From NCBI RefSeq assembly GCF_020166495.1, contig NZ_JAINZS010000007.1:124001-188000 (forward strand): a DNA stretch of 64,000 nt, given 5' to 3'. Source of the DNA: Robertkochia aurantiaca (GTDB lineage: Bacteria > Bacteroidota > Bacteroidia > Flavobacteriales > Flavobacteriaceae). Below, one piece after another: positions 9,472 through 17,653 of the stretch; the stretch's first letter is position 1; every line of letters begins with the position of its first letter. The notes beneath the pieces were generated by a model, which was given only the letters and a program-made list of their open reading frames with translations, ran no database searches and was not told the origin of the DNA. A program made the translations under genes and the position numbers.

Positions 9472-10154
9472 GATGAAGCGACTTGGTTATCGACTATGGT
9501 ACCACCTTTTATGCGCATGATCTGCTGGGTCTTTTCGGCCAGTTCCAGGTCGTGAGTCACAATTACCAGGGTGGTGCCAGCCTCCTTGTTGAGGTCGAAG
9601 AGCAGTTTCACCACTTTCTCCCCCGTTTCTGCATCGAGGTTTCCGGTAGGTTCATCAGCAAACAGAATGGCGGGACGGTTGGCAAAGGCCCTTGCCACGG
9701 CCACCCGTTGTTTCTCTCCTCCTGAAAGCTGTGAAGGATAGTGATGCCAGCGGTCTCCGAGGCCGACTTTTTCAAGGAGTTCCTTCCCTGTTTTCGAAGC
9801 ATTTTTTTCACCGCGCAGCTCCAGGGGAACGATCACATTTTCCAAAGCGGTCAGGGTAGGGAAGAGCTGAAAATCCTGGAAAACAAATCCCACATGTTCA
9901 TTTCGAAGCCTTGCCCGCTGGTTTTCATCGAGGTTGCTCAAACGAGAACCACAGAGCTCCACCTCTCCGGAATCGACCTGGTCGAGGCCGGCACAAAGGC
10001 CCAGGAGGGTGGTTTTTCCACTTCCTGACGGGCCCACAATCGCGAAGGTCTGTCCTTCTTCGATGTCAAATGAGACTTTGTCAAGCACGGTCAGTGTTTT
10101 GTCGCCATTCGAATAACTCTTCGTGAGATTTTCAACCTTTAATATCTTCCCCAT
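9465..10154 (-). CDS. ABC transporter ATP-binding protein, YbbA/LolD-like
   Basis: 229-aa nucleotide-binding subunit. Walker A is GPSGSGKT (residues 41-48), the Q-loop is in FVFQDFQLFP, the signature is LSGGEKQR (about 143-150), and Walker B is ILFADEP followed by the D-loop and the switch His in VTHDLE. It would energise the FtsX-type permease encoded downstream and overlapping by 7 nt. Only about 33 nt separate its start from the divergent esterase gene, so the two promoters must overlap or lie inside the coding regions. Confidence 0.93.
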   Translation of the reverse strand: MGKILKVENLTKSYSNGDKTLTVLDKVSFDIEEGQTFAIVGPSGSGKTTLLGLCAGLDQVDSGEVELCGSRLSNLDENQRARLRNEHVGFVFQDFQLFPTLTALENVIVPLELRGEKNASKTGKELLEKVGLGDRWHHYPSQLSGGEKQRVAVARAFANRPAILFADEPTGNLDAETGEKVVKLLFDLNKEAGTTLVIVTHDLELAEKTQQIMRIKGGTIVDNQVASSW

Positions 10155-10187
10155 CTTTCGTATTTTGTGATATCAAACAAATTAAGA

Positions 10188-10916
10188 ATGATTTTGAACT
10201 CCCTTGTCCGGTTAAAGAGAATATTAACATTTTTGTGCGTGCTTACGGCATTTTCGGTGACCATCTCATGTGGTCAGGCCGATAAGAAGACGCAGAGCAA
10301 CACAAACTCCGGGGTAGCAGACACTCCTTCAGATTCGATTACCACAGAAGCACAGGCATCGGCCACCAAAACCATATTATTTTTCGGGAACAGCCTGACC
10401 GCAGGCATGGGCCTTGATACGCAGGAGGCTTTTCCGGCAGTGATACAAAGGCGTATCGATTCTTTGGGATGGGATTATAAGGTGATCAATGCCGGACTGA
10501 GCGGAGAAACCACGGCGGCCGGCCGAAACCGTGTCGACTGGGTGATGGATGAAGATGTTGATGTATTTGTACTGGAGCTGGGTGCCAATGACGGGTTAAG
10601 AGGCGTGCCGCTGAGCGAAACACGGGAGAACCTGGAGGCGATTATCGAAAAGGTCAGGGAAAAGAATCCCGATGTGGAGATCATTTTGGCGGGAATGCAG
10701 ATTCCGCCTAACCTGGGGGAAGCCTATACCAAAGAGTTTCGTGCGATCTTTCCCGAACTGGCCGAAAAGAAAAATGTGGAACTGATCCCTTTTTTACTGG
10801 ATGGCGTTGCCGGCAACCCTGATCTCAATCAGGATGACGGGATTCACCCCACCGCTGAGGGACAGGAGATCGTCGCGGAGAATGTGTGGGATGTTTTGAA
10901 GGAGGTAATCAGGTAG
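10188..10916 (+). CDS. TesA-like SGNH/GDSL esterase lipoprotein
   Basis: About 242 aa from the ATG at 10188; an in-frame GTG at 10167 would add 7 residues but spoil the signal. The lipoprotein signal ends in ISC. SGNH blocks are visible: FFGNSLTAG (catalytic Ser69, with GNS instead of GDS), a Gly block around GLSGET, GANDG (block III Asn) and DGIHPT (block V Asp/His) near the C-terminus. The family hydrolyses acyl esters or thioesters in the periplasm. The divergent ybbAP-like pair is the classic neighbour and suggests a shared lipid-related job. The last codons (KEVIR-stop) are built from GGTAATCA-GGTAG, i.e. the first units of an 8-bp tandem array that continues beyond the stop. Confidence 0.9.
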   Translation: MILNSLVRLKRILTFLCVLTAFSVTISCGQADKKTQSNTNSGVADTPSDSITTEAQASATKTILFFGNSLTAGMGLDTQEAFPAVIQRRIDSLGWDYKVINAGLSGETTAAGRNRVDWVMDEDVDVFVLELGANDGLRGVPLSETRENLEAIIEKVREKNPDVEIILAGMQIPPNLGEAYTKEFRAIFPELAEKKNVELIPFLLDGVAGNPDLNQDDGIHPTAEGQEIVAENVWDVLKEVIR

Positions 10917-10969
10917 GCGGGTAAGCAGGTAAGCAGGTAAGCAGGTAAGCAGGTAGAAAGGTAATCAGG
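10904..10969. repeat. 8-bp tandem array GGTAAGCA, left flank of four-helix-bundle gene
   Basis: Eight consecutive 8-bp units: GGTAATCA, GGTAGGCG, four GGTAAGCA, GGTAGAAA, GGTAATCA. The first unit and the TAG in the second encode the C-terminus and stop of the esterase gene. The identical 10-mer GGTAATCAGG begins and ends the array, as if the array expanded or inserted within it. An array of the opposite strand sense lies on the other side of the next gene (11403-11450). Confidence 0.9.
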
Positions 10970-10999
10970 CTTTAAAACAAAAGACGGAATTTTACTGGC

Positions 11000-11350
11000 T
11001 TAGATATGTTTTTTAATTGACTGTTTCTGTTTATACAGCATTTTCTTTATTGGGATTAAGTCCTCTGTTATTATTGATGAGGTCGTTGCGTAGTTTAATT
11101 GTTCTGCCAAAAGGAGTAATGTTTCAAGTTCGGAGGCAGAACCGGTAGCAATATCCAAGAATCGCAAGTACTCTTTTGTACTGCTTCTTCCTGCTCCTTC
11201 TGCAATGTTTGCTGGAATGGAAACTACTGCCCTGTTAATTTGAGACACCAAAGAAAATTTTTCATCTTCCGGAAAGAGCTTGGTCATTCGATATACTTTG
11301 GTAACCAAGGCCATACTTTGTTTCCAAACATGCAATTCGTTATGCAGCAT
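11000..11350 (-). CDS. Four-helix-bundle protein (S23/IVP, TIGR02436-like)
   Basis: 116-aa member of the small all-helical family first seen in 23S rRNA intervening sequences and related in fold to the diversity-generating-retroelement protein Avd. The N-terminus LHVWKQSMALV and the segment SLVSQINRAVVSIPANIAEGAGRSS (about residues 36-60) are diagnostic, followed by EYLRFLDIATGSASELETLLLLA. Such proteins are basic and nucleic-acid binding in studied relatives; no enzymatic function is known. The gene is alone, with its own promoter, between two inverted 8-bp tandem arrays, and unrelated to its neighbours, which suggests that gene plus flanks form one dispersed element. Confidence 0.92.
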   Translation of the reverse strand: MLHNELHVWKQSMALVTKVYRMTKLFPEDEKFSLVSQINRAVVSIPANIAEGAGRSSTKEYLRFLDIATGSASELETLLLLAEQLNYATTSSIITEDLIPIKKMLYKQKQSIKKHI

Positions 11351-11363
11351 TTTTCATTTTTTT

Positions 11364-11371
11364 CAAATATA
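11364..11371 (-). promoter_or_regulatory. Bacteroidota -7 promoter element for the four-helix-bundle gene
   Basis: TATATTTG on the minus strand, a perfect TAnnTTTG, 13 nt upstream of the ATG at 11350. The predicted transcript would have a very short leader. No clear -33 TTG was seen. Confidence 0.55.
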
Positions 11372-11402
11372 GAAAATAATCTACTAATATTTAATTTTCT
11401 TT

Positions 11403-11450
11403 CTACCCGTCTACCCGTCTACCCGTCTACCCGTCTACCCACTTACCCAT
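11403..11450. repeat. 8-bp tandem array CTACCCGT, right flank of four-helix-bundle gene
   Basis: Six 8-bp units: four CTACCCGT, then CTACCCAC and TTACCCAT. Read on the other strand the unit is ACGGGTAG, the same type as the left array (GGTA + purine-rich tail). The pair is therefore inverted around 11000-11350. Confidence 0.9.
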
Positions 11451-11502
11451 CTCCTCAATCCACCATTTTCATTATCTTTAAACAACTCAACCAGTATACT
11501 TC

Positions 11503-12384
11503 ATGATCAGATACGTTCTCGCTCTAGCCGTTTTCGCATGTGTATTAAGTGTGACCTCCTGTAAATCAGATGCATCAAAATCTTCTGAACACCCGCCTTT
11601 TGAACAGATGGTGCAACCCGGGGATTCCCTTTTTCTGACGGGAGATTTTGATAAGGCCATCACCGAATTCCGAAAGGTGGCCCGTGCCTATCCCGACAGT
11701 CTTTCGGTGAAACGGGCGCTGGCCCGTGCATATATGGGTGTCGGACTCTTCAATGATGCAGAGGAAATGCTCAGGGAGACCGAAAAGGGAGATGATACTA
11801 TTAGTCGGTTACGCAGGTATCGCAGATTCGCTATCCTTGGTATGTTTCGGGGAGATACTGCTCAGTTACGTCAATACAATGATTCCATTTTGAGAATCGC
11901 TTTCCATTCTTATCCGCAACCCTATGTGTCTGCCGCATTCAATGAGGTGTTCCTGCGGGAATTCGAAGAAGCAAAGGCACACCTGGAAAGATATGTGGCC
12001 TATGGCGAACCGGAACAAATTCCTATCAACCTGGGTTACCTCTACCTGAGAGCGGGAGATACCCTTAAAGGAAGAGAGATTCTGGAAATTGCCGAAACCC
12101 AGTTAACCGCGGTGTTACTGGAGAACCCTGCCGACCATGACGCGCTGTTCGAACTGGCAGAGATCTCCCTGATGAAGAAAGATACGGCCGCGGCCATGGA
12201 TTATATAAACAAATCCCTGGTTACGGGATTGGGAAAAGAATGGTGGATCTATCATTTCGTCAGCGAAGAATCACTGAGCGATCCGGTGTTCGAACCCCTT
12301 TCCGGTCACCCGCCTTACGAACGCATTCGGGATTCACTTTATAAACAACGGCAGTTGATGAAAGCGAAGGTGATGGGGGAGTAA
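11503..12384 (+). CDS. TPR-repeat lipoprotein
   Basis: 293 aa with a lipoprotein signal ending at Cys20. Helical repeats of TPR type occupy about residues 35-110 (FDKAITEFRKVARAYPDS, ALARAYMGVGLFNDAEEML) and 150-240 (AALF-type helices, NPADHDALFELAEI). It is probably an outer-membrane-anchored protein-interaction scaffold facing the periplasm; partners are unknown. It is transcribed alone, with a short terminator-like hairpin about 80 nt downstream. Confidence 0.8.
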   Translation: MIRYVLALAVFACVLSVTSCKSDASKSSEHPPFEQMVQPGDSLFLTGDFDKAITEFRKVARAYPDSLSVKRALARAYMGVGLFNDAEEMLRETEKGDDTISRLRRYRRFAILGMFRGDTAQLRQYNDSILRIAFHSYPQPYVSAAFNEVFLREFEEAKAHLERYVAYGEPEQIPINLGYLYLRAGDTLKGREILEIAETQLTAVLLENPADHDALFELAEISLMKKDTAAAMDYINKSLVTGLGKEWWIYHFVSEESLSDPVFEPLSGHPPYERIRDSLYKQRQLMKAKVMGE

Positions 12385-12462
12385 TGATTAATTATGAATG
12401 TTTACTTGTTACTAAGTTCGTTGTGCAGTTGACAAGAAATACAATGATAAATTGCTTGGTTG

Positions 12463-12488
12463 AAGGCCCTGAGAAGACCCGGGCTTTT
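12463..12488 (+). terminator. Terminator-like hairpin, related to the one at 28.63 kb
   Basis: AAGGCCC / GGGCTTT stem with an 11-nt loop, running into TTTT. The preceding bases (ATAAATTG.TTGGTTG) also match those before the ncRNA terminator at 28627-28655, so this looks like a second, weaker copy of that 3' module. The U-tract is short. Confidence 0.5.
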
Positions 12489-12506
12489 CGTAATCAGAAA
12501 ATTTTA

Positions 12507-14090
12507 TCACCTTGCGTTGGAGATCAGGAAGTCCAGAAGGGCATCGATCTCTTCCTGAGACAGTCCCTCTAACAGGCCTTCATACATCATCGACTCAGGG
12601 TGAAGTGCTGAAGAGGCAATCTCCTGTGTTGGTATTTTCTTTAACTGATTACCGACTAACATGAGCTGCAGGGTATCTTCATTTTGCGTTATGACCCTGC
12701 CAAGTTGGACCTCCCCGTTCTTCATGGTTATTTTTGAAGCGAACGATCCCGGCTTGATCCGTTTAGAAGGATATTGAATTTCATCCAGCAGTTCCTCGCG
12801 GTTATAGAACAGGCCGATGTTCTTAAGATCAGGACCTAGCATTTCTGTAGTTCCGTCAAGAGAATGACAAGCAGAACAGGCTCGTGTATTGAACAGCATT
12901 CTGCCCTGTTCGATTCTGTCAGCATCAGCACTTCCCTCACTCATGGCCAGGGATTCTCTCTTATCAGGCATCACCCAGGGGGCAGCCATTATTTTATAGA
13001 TTGCCCCGTCAACAGAGTCTGTTTTCTGATACCAGTAATCTGTTACCCCTACCCGCGAAGCGTAGAGGGTTCCATCTTCTGAGAATGTTATATTGGATAC
13101 TTTAGGCAAATCGGTCAGTATCTCTTCAATAATCTGAACGGTTCCATCTTCGTGTTCCTTCAGTTCCACCCGTGAGATGGCACCTCGTTCCCAGTATTCC
13201 CCCGGGCCGTAAAATGAAATGTACATTTGCTCTTTTCCTCCCACGTTCCTGAATAAGATATCAGAGGGAGCCACTTCCGTCTGCAGCAATCCAAAGGGGG
13301 GTGTTTGTGTTTGTTCTCCGAACTTGGCGGTATTATGACCGTAAAATCCATTTTTTTCATATAACAGAAGTTCTTCTTCTGCATTCTGCCCCCCCTGGTT
13401 ATCGATCAGAAATAACTCCCCATTTCTGTTGAAAGCCATTCCGTGTACAGATCGTATACCCGTAGCCAAACGTTCATATTTTGAACCATCAGGAGAAACA
13501 CGCAGCAGACTTCCTCTTAATTTTTCGGGATCTGGACTCGCACCCGGGTTCCAGGAATCGGTGGTCAGTACGAAATAAAGCCACCCGTGTTGGTCAAATT
13601 GCAAAGCAGAGGTCCATTCATAAGGGTGATCACTGAACGGAATATTATCAAAAAAGACGAAACTGGTATCGGCTACAAAATCATGGTTGAGATCCCGATA
13701 GACCCTAATCTGTTGAGGGAGGCCTACATACAGATCCCAGCCCTTAAAAGCCATACCTGCCGGAGTTCTGAAACCTTCTTTGCTAACATCACAGAACATT
13801 ACTGCTTCATCTTCCAGGCCATCACCATCGGTGTCTGTCAGGCTGTAGATTTCCCCTGTCAGATTTGCACCGAATATGCGACCTCCGGGACCTGTTTTCA
13901 AAAGCCCGGGATTCCAAATCGGCACTCCTTTATCGATGGGGAGCCTGATCACTGCCAACGAATCATAGACATTGATCGTGGTATCAAGGTGGCGTATCAA
14001 CTCATTACCTGACCCTGATGAAGAAAGCATTTTTTCCTGCTTGCAGGAAACCAGGAGCAGTATCACGAACAACAAAAGATAATATTTCAT
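12507..14090 (-). CDS. PVC-type heme-binding CxxCH lipoprotein (sorbosone-dehydrogenase-like propeller + cytochrome c)
   Basis: 527 aa with a lipoprotein signal ending at Cys16. Residues about 40-380 form a glucose/sorbosone-dehydrogenase-like six-bladed beta-propeller (repeated GGRIFG, GWLYFVLTTDS, IRSVHGMAFN, GFYGHN motifs). The C-terminal part carries one c-type heme site, CSACH (Cys405, Cys408, His409), and the family-typical segment with EIQYPSKRIKPG and ITMKNGEVQLGRV. Similar proteins are thought to oxidise sugar-like compounds and pass electrons to a cytochrome chain, but the substrate is unknown. Convergent with the TPR gene. Confidence 0.87.
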   Translation of the reverse strand: MKYYLLLFVILLLVSCKQEKMLSSSGSGNELIRHLDTTINVYDSLAVIRLPIDKGVPIWNPGLLKTGPGGRIFGANLTGEIYSLTDTDGDGLEDEAVMFCDVSKEGFRTPAGMAFKGWDLYVGLPQQIRVYRDLNHDFVADTSFVFFDNIPFSDHPYEWTSALQFDQHGWLYFVLTTDSWNPGASPDPEKLRGSLLRVSPDGSKYERLATGIRSVHGMAFNRNGELFLIDNQGGQNAEEELLLYEKNGFYGHNTAKFGEQTQTPPFGLLQTEVAPSDILFRNVGGKEQMYISFYGPGEYWERGAISRVELKEHEDGTVQIIEEILTDLPKVSNITFSEDGTLYASRVGVTDYWYQKTDSVDGAIYKIMAAPWVMPDKRESLAMSEGSADADRIEQGRMLFNTRACSACHSLDGTTEMLGPDLKNIGLFYNREELLDEIQYPSKRIKPGSFASKITMKNGEVQLGRVITQNEDTLQLMLVGNQLKKIPTQEIASSALHPESMMYEGLLEGLSQEEIDALLDFLISNAR

Positions 14091-14239
14091 TATTGGAATG
14101 GGTGTTGGTTGATTTACAGTATTAATTTACGTCAAATAAATAAATTTTTATAGTTAAATGGCTCTGAACCAATATTTTATTGGTCGTTGTGGAATGTATA
14201 AGGCAGTTCTCATCTGACTTTTGCTATTAGGAGCATCCA

Positions 14240-14271
14240 TAAAAAAAGCCACTCCTTAGTGAAGTGGCTTA
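14240..14271 (-). terminator. Rho-independent terminator of the 14.3-16.1 kb lipoprotein gene
   Basis: On the minus strand an AAGCCACTT .. AGTGGCTT stem (14248-14270) is followed by seven U (14241-14247), about 25 nt beyond the stop codon. A textbook intrinsic terminator. Confidence 0.85.
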
Positions 14272-14293
14272 TAATTTGAAAGATGTTGTGGTA

Positions 14294-16105
14294 TTAGGGT
14301 ATAGGAGTGACTTCTACTCCGAATAAATTATTACTATATGGTTTTTGACTGATGGTGATCAGCTCATTTCCTGCCCGATAAATGAAATTTGGATACCCCT
14401 TGATCAAGATCTCACTGTTTTTGGTCAGGGCCGGGTAGCTGCCGATCTGAATGGAGTTGTGGTTACTGGAGGCAGCATAGATCACCGAACCATCTGCGTT
14501 AAAGGCGTAATCACTGTAGTCCAGCGATCCTCTTTGCAGGAGTCCGATAAATGTCATGGTGCCATCGGCGTGATAGACCGCTCCTTCATTATCGGTGATC
14601 GCATAGGTGCCGCTTGGATCGATCCTGAAAATACCTGCATTCAAAGGATAGTCGCCATGGTATGCGTCGTCCTGGTGCAACTCAAAACTCCCGTCGGCCG
14701 CCAGTTTCAGGTACTCCATATCGATGGGTGACACACTGGTTGAAATCGACATGATTTCCTGTTTTCCGGGTATCATACGCAGTCTATCTCTTTCATTATC
14801 TCCGTTCCCTCCCAGATAGGTGCCATCGGCCCTTGAGTAACTGCGAATGGGCTGCTCCCACCATGGGTCAGGCTCCAGTCCTGCAATGACAAGTCCGTTA
14901 CCGTCGATAACCACACTGGCGTTGGGTAGTCCGGTGCTAATAGCGGTGATCTCGGTCAGGGTTTCCGGATTGTAAATATAGATCCACCCGTCATGACTCG
15001 GCAAATAGAGTTCTACTCCGCTGCCATTTTCACCGATATCCATATATCCGATGGTGCCAGGGGTATCTGTCTCACCTTCGATGGTGTAAGTGCTGTAATT
15101 ATACTTATACAGTTTAAGATTGGTTCGATCGAGAACGTACAAGTAAGGCTGGCTGGGGTGTTTTACTACGTCAAAGGGTTTGAATGAGAAAAGATCTCCA
15201 GCCGGAAGCAAAACACCCTCTCCGTTGCTGTCCCGGGTATATGCATCGATATTGGTAACCCTTACTTTGTAACATACCGCCTCTTCGAAAGGCGTTTCAG
15301 TATCGGTATAGGTGGTGGTACTTTGAGCGTCGATCACGGCAATGACTTCGTAGGAGGTAGTTGTTTCACAATCGCCGCTGCTTCTTAAGATCTCATATTT
15401 GGCAAAGTCAATACCCGTGTAGGCTTCCCAGTTGAGGTTTACCGAAGGTGTTGCTTTGTCGGCACTGATCAGGTTCACCAGGCGCGGAGCTTTGGTATTG
15501 ACGGTCATAGAGGCTGTGGTTTCGTAGCCGTCACCGTCGGTTGCGGTAATAGTTATAGTATGAATGCCTCGTGAGAGTTCTGCTTCAAAAAGCGACACGT
15601 TTTCGGAATTCGGATTTCCGCTAAAAAGAGTTCCGTCCAGATCACTTTCCCAACTTACGCTGATATCGCCGGAACTGGAAAAATCATCGGTAATCTGTGC
15701 GCTGAAACTGATCAGGTCTGCGTCAGAGAAAAGGGCTTCACCTTCAGGAGTGAGCGGTTGTATAACCGGAGCGGTTCCTTCTGCTATTCCAGAGGTAATA
15801 TTGATGGTAGCAACACCCATTTTTCCGGTTTCGACCAGGTGAGAGGTTTGGGCTGACCCAACGCCTTCCAGTTCAGCGAATAAAGTGATACTTCCCGAGG
15901 GGAGCCCTTTGAAAATAGCCATCCCGAAATCATCTGTGAATATTTCAGAAGTGGCCGGGCTGGTATAAACTTTGGCATTGATGGCCGGCTCCATATTATT
16001 GAGAGTCACCATAAGGGTCAGGTCTCCTGTTGAAGGCTCGTCATCCTTTCCGCAAGCAGTCATTACCAGAGCTGCCAGCAGGAGTGCAAATAGGTTTTTG
16101 ATCAT
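14294..16105 (-). CDS. Large surface lipoprotein with Ig-like, FnIII and propeller-like regions
   Basis: 603 aa. The ATG at 16105 is preferred because it gives a lipoprotein signal ending at Cys18. After it come a carboxypeptidase-regulatory-like beta-sandwich (about 28-90), a PKD/cadherin-like domain (about 115-215, ISFSAQITDDFS and IHTITITATDGDGY), an FnIII-like module with two Cys (about 218-310) and a C-terminal half with short repeating strands (YVLDRTNLKLYKY, GWIYIYNPETL, DYAFNADGSVIYAA) suggesting a beta-propeller. No catalytic motif is recognised. It is probably outer-membrane surface exposed and involved in binding. It has its own promoter and terminator. Confidence 0.8.
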   Translation of the reverse strand: MIKNLFALLLAALVMTACGKDDEPSTGDLTLMVTLNNMEPAINAKVYTSPATSEIFTDDFGMAIFKGLPSGSITLFAELEGVGSAQTSHLVETGKMGVATINITSGIAEGTAPVIQPLTPEGEALFSDADLISFSAQITDDFSSSGDISVSWESDLDGTLFSGNPNSENVSLFEAELSRGIHTITITATDGDGYETTASMTVNTKAPRLVNLISADKATPSVNLNWEAYTGIDFAKYEILRSSGDCETTTSYEVIAVIDAQSTTTYTDTETPFEEAVCYKVRVTNIDAYTRDSNGEGVLLPAGDLFSFKPFDVVKHPSQPYLYVLDRTNLKLYKYNYSTYTIEGETDTPGTIGYMDIGENGSGVELYLPSHDGWIYIYNPETLTEITAISTGLPNASVVIDGNGLVIAGLEPDPWWEQPIRSYSRADGTYLGGNGDNERDRLRMIPGKQEIMSISTSVSPIDMEYLKLAADGSFELHQDDAYHGDYPLNAGIFRIDPSGTYAITDNEGAVYHADGTMTFIGLLQRGSLDYSDYAFNADGSVIYAASSNHNSIQIGSYPALTKNSEILIKGYPNFIYRAGNELITISQKPYSNNLFGVEVTPIP

Positions 16106-16135
16106 TGGTTGATTTGGTTTTAAATTAAAACGAAG

Positions 16136-16143
16136 CAAATATA
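16136..16143 (-). promoter_or_regulatory. Bacteroidota -7 promoter element for the 14.3-16.1 kb lipoprotein gene
   Basis: Perfect TATATTTG on the minus strand, 31 nt upstream of the ATG at 16105. The rest of the spacer up to 16316 shows no other structure. Confidence 0.55.
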
Positions 16144-16316
16144 AAGGTAACCTTTCTCTTATTGAGAAATATTTCTTACATAAATAAGAATATGTTGAGA
16201 ATGTAAGGCAGGGTGTTGGGAAGTATACACAAAGTAGTAAGGGAGTGTAAATTCAAATTCTATTCCTATCTACCAGCTGATCACCGATAGCTGTTAGCCG
16301 TTAGCCAAGATGCTCA

Positions 16317-17471
16317 TCATCTACACACATTCGTGATGTACTGATAATCCAGTTCATAGGATTTGTTGTAATCTACGAGAAATCTTCCCGTACTGAACTG
16401 GCAACTGAAGTTGAGCTCATCACCTTCGCTGATTTGATGGAAATCTTCCCTGGGAAGTTTTGCTGGGTTACAACTGATGGGTTTTGAAAAGTCTTCCAGG
16501 CGATTCTGGGCAATGGCATTTACTTCATCTATCAGCTCACCCATCAGTTCTTCAGAACTCAGAGAAGCCTGCAGGGTCTCTTCCGGCACGAATTCGATGT
16601 CTCTGCCAATCACCTTTCCGGAGCGATGAACCCCACTGCTGTCAATAGTGTATTCTCCCCGGAAGAAGGTATGCACGTAGGCGATCTTCACAAAATTATC
16701 GTCCTCCTCCAGTTCTGCGTTGGTATATTCAGGTCTTATCTTGGTGGAGCCGGCAGTCACCAGGAACGAATCTATAGGCATTTCCCGCTTGTCGTACCAG
16801 ATCTCATGTTTTTGATATTCGTACCCCTCAAAAGCTTCTCCTTCCTCGTTGCGGTCGGCTACCAGGCAATTGGAATACATAGTAGCTTCCCTGGCGACAT
16901 AGTGAAAGCCGTTCCGTTCTCTGAAAAAGGGAATTTTATACTGCTTTTTCAAGCTCCACCTTCCCTGGTACTTATAACACGGGTAATAACAATCATCGGG
17001 AAGCTCCCTGAGTTTTACATAGGGGTTGATATATTTATTTTCATAACTCCATTGAAGCATTTCATAGCGGGTATCGGTTTCGGCTACTTCAACAGTTGAG
17101 GTATTTTCCGCAGAAAAGTATACATAAGCCAGGTACATGGTGGCAGCGGCAAATAAAAAAGTAAGTATCCAGAGAAAGACCGGCTGTCCCGTTTTTGTCT
17201 GTACTGCCGGGGCGGGGCCTTCAGCAGATTTATAGTTTCGCAATTCCAGCGAACGCTCCACGTTTCGAATGGCTCTTTTGAATTCTCCCTCTGAGGCAGT
17301 ACCGTTGATAAGTCTTGAAAATTGGGAATCACTGTAGAAAAGGTCCCTGGCGATCTTCGAATTACTGGTCGACTCAAACTTGTTCTTTTCCTTATCGAAA
17401 GAACCGTAAAGATGCTCCAGTAATTCAATGAATTTCAGGTGCAGGGGCGTTATGCTATCATTACCGTTCAT
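16317..17471 (-). CDS. Membrane-anchored protein with cytoplasmic HTH-like domain
   Basis: 384 aa, family not recognised. Residues about 1-75 are cytoplasmic and contain an XRE-like helix-turn-helix pattern (SKIARDLFYSDSQFSRLINGTAS). One transmembrane helix lies at about 97-119 (PVFLWILTFLFAAATMYLAYVYF region). The remaining 260 residues are periplasmic, with seven scattered Cys (DCYYPC, SCNP, FSCQF, C-terminal VCR) suggesting disulfides. The layout resembles a one-component membrane-tethered transcription regulator. It is divergent from the SusC gene, with four phased 10-bp repeats between them, so regulation of that uptake operon is plausible but unproven. Confidence 0.7.
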   Translation of the reverse strand: MNGNDSITPLHLKFIELLEHLYGSFDKEKNKFESTSNSKIARDLFYSDSQFSRLINGTASEGEFKRAIRNVERSLELRNYKSAEGPAPAVQTKTGQPVFLWILTFLFAAATMYLAYVYFSAENTSTVEVAETDTRYEMLQWSYENKYINPYVKLRELPDDCYYPCYKYQGRWSLKKQYKIPFFRERNGFHYVAREATMYSNCLVADRNEEGEAFEGYEYQKHEIWYDKREMPIDSFLVTAGSTKIRPEYTNAELEEDDNFVKIAYVHTFFRGEYTIDSSGVHRSGKVIGRDIEFVPEETLQASLSSEELMGELIDEVNAIAQNRLEDFSKPISCNPAKLPREDFHQISEGDELNFSCQFSTGRFLVDYNKSYELDYQYITNVCR

Positions 17472-17502
17472 GGGCGTGAAGTAAGAGCTAGACCTTGCAA
17501 AT

Positions 17503-17542
17503 ATTGGTAAAAATTGGTAAAAATTGATAAAAATTTTTAAAA
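17503..17542. promoter_or_regulatory. Four phased 10-bp repeats upstream of SusC operon
   Basis: ATTGGTAAAA twice, then ATTGATAAAA and ATTTTTAAAA, head to tail without spacer. The 10-bp period equals about one helical turn, so the A-tracts fall on one face. This could be an operator or a curved-DNA element, in the 182-bp gap between the HTH membrane protein gene and the SusC gene. Confidence 0.6.
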
Positions 17543-17653
17543 CATGATTTGAACCCGGCCTTTTTTATATAATTGGCAAAATTATCACACTTTTTTTACG
17601 ATTTCCTTTTGTTAAGGAATCGTTATCAACCCGGAAACTAAAACCTAAAACGC

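Noticed and set aside
10904-10969. CRISPR-like array
   Set aside because: Units are 8 bp with no spacers and no cas genes nearby; a simple tandem repeat.
12384-12572. 62-aa open frame after the TPR gene
   Set aside because: It contains the terminator hairpin and overlaps the 3' end of the convergent cytochrome gene; no coding character.
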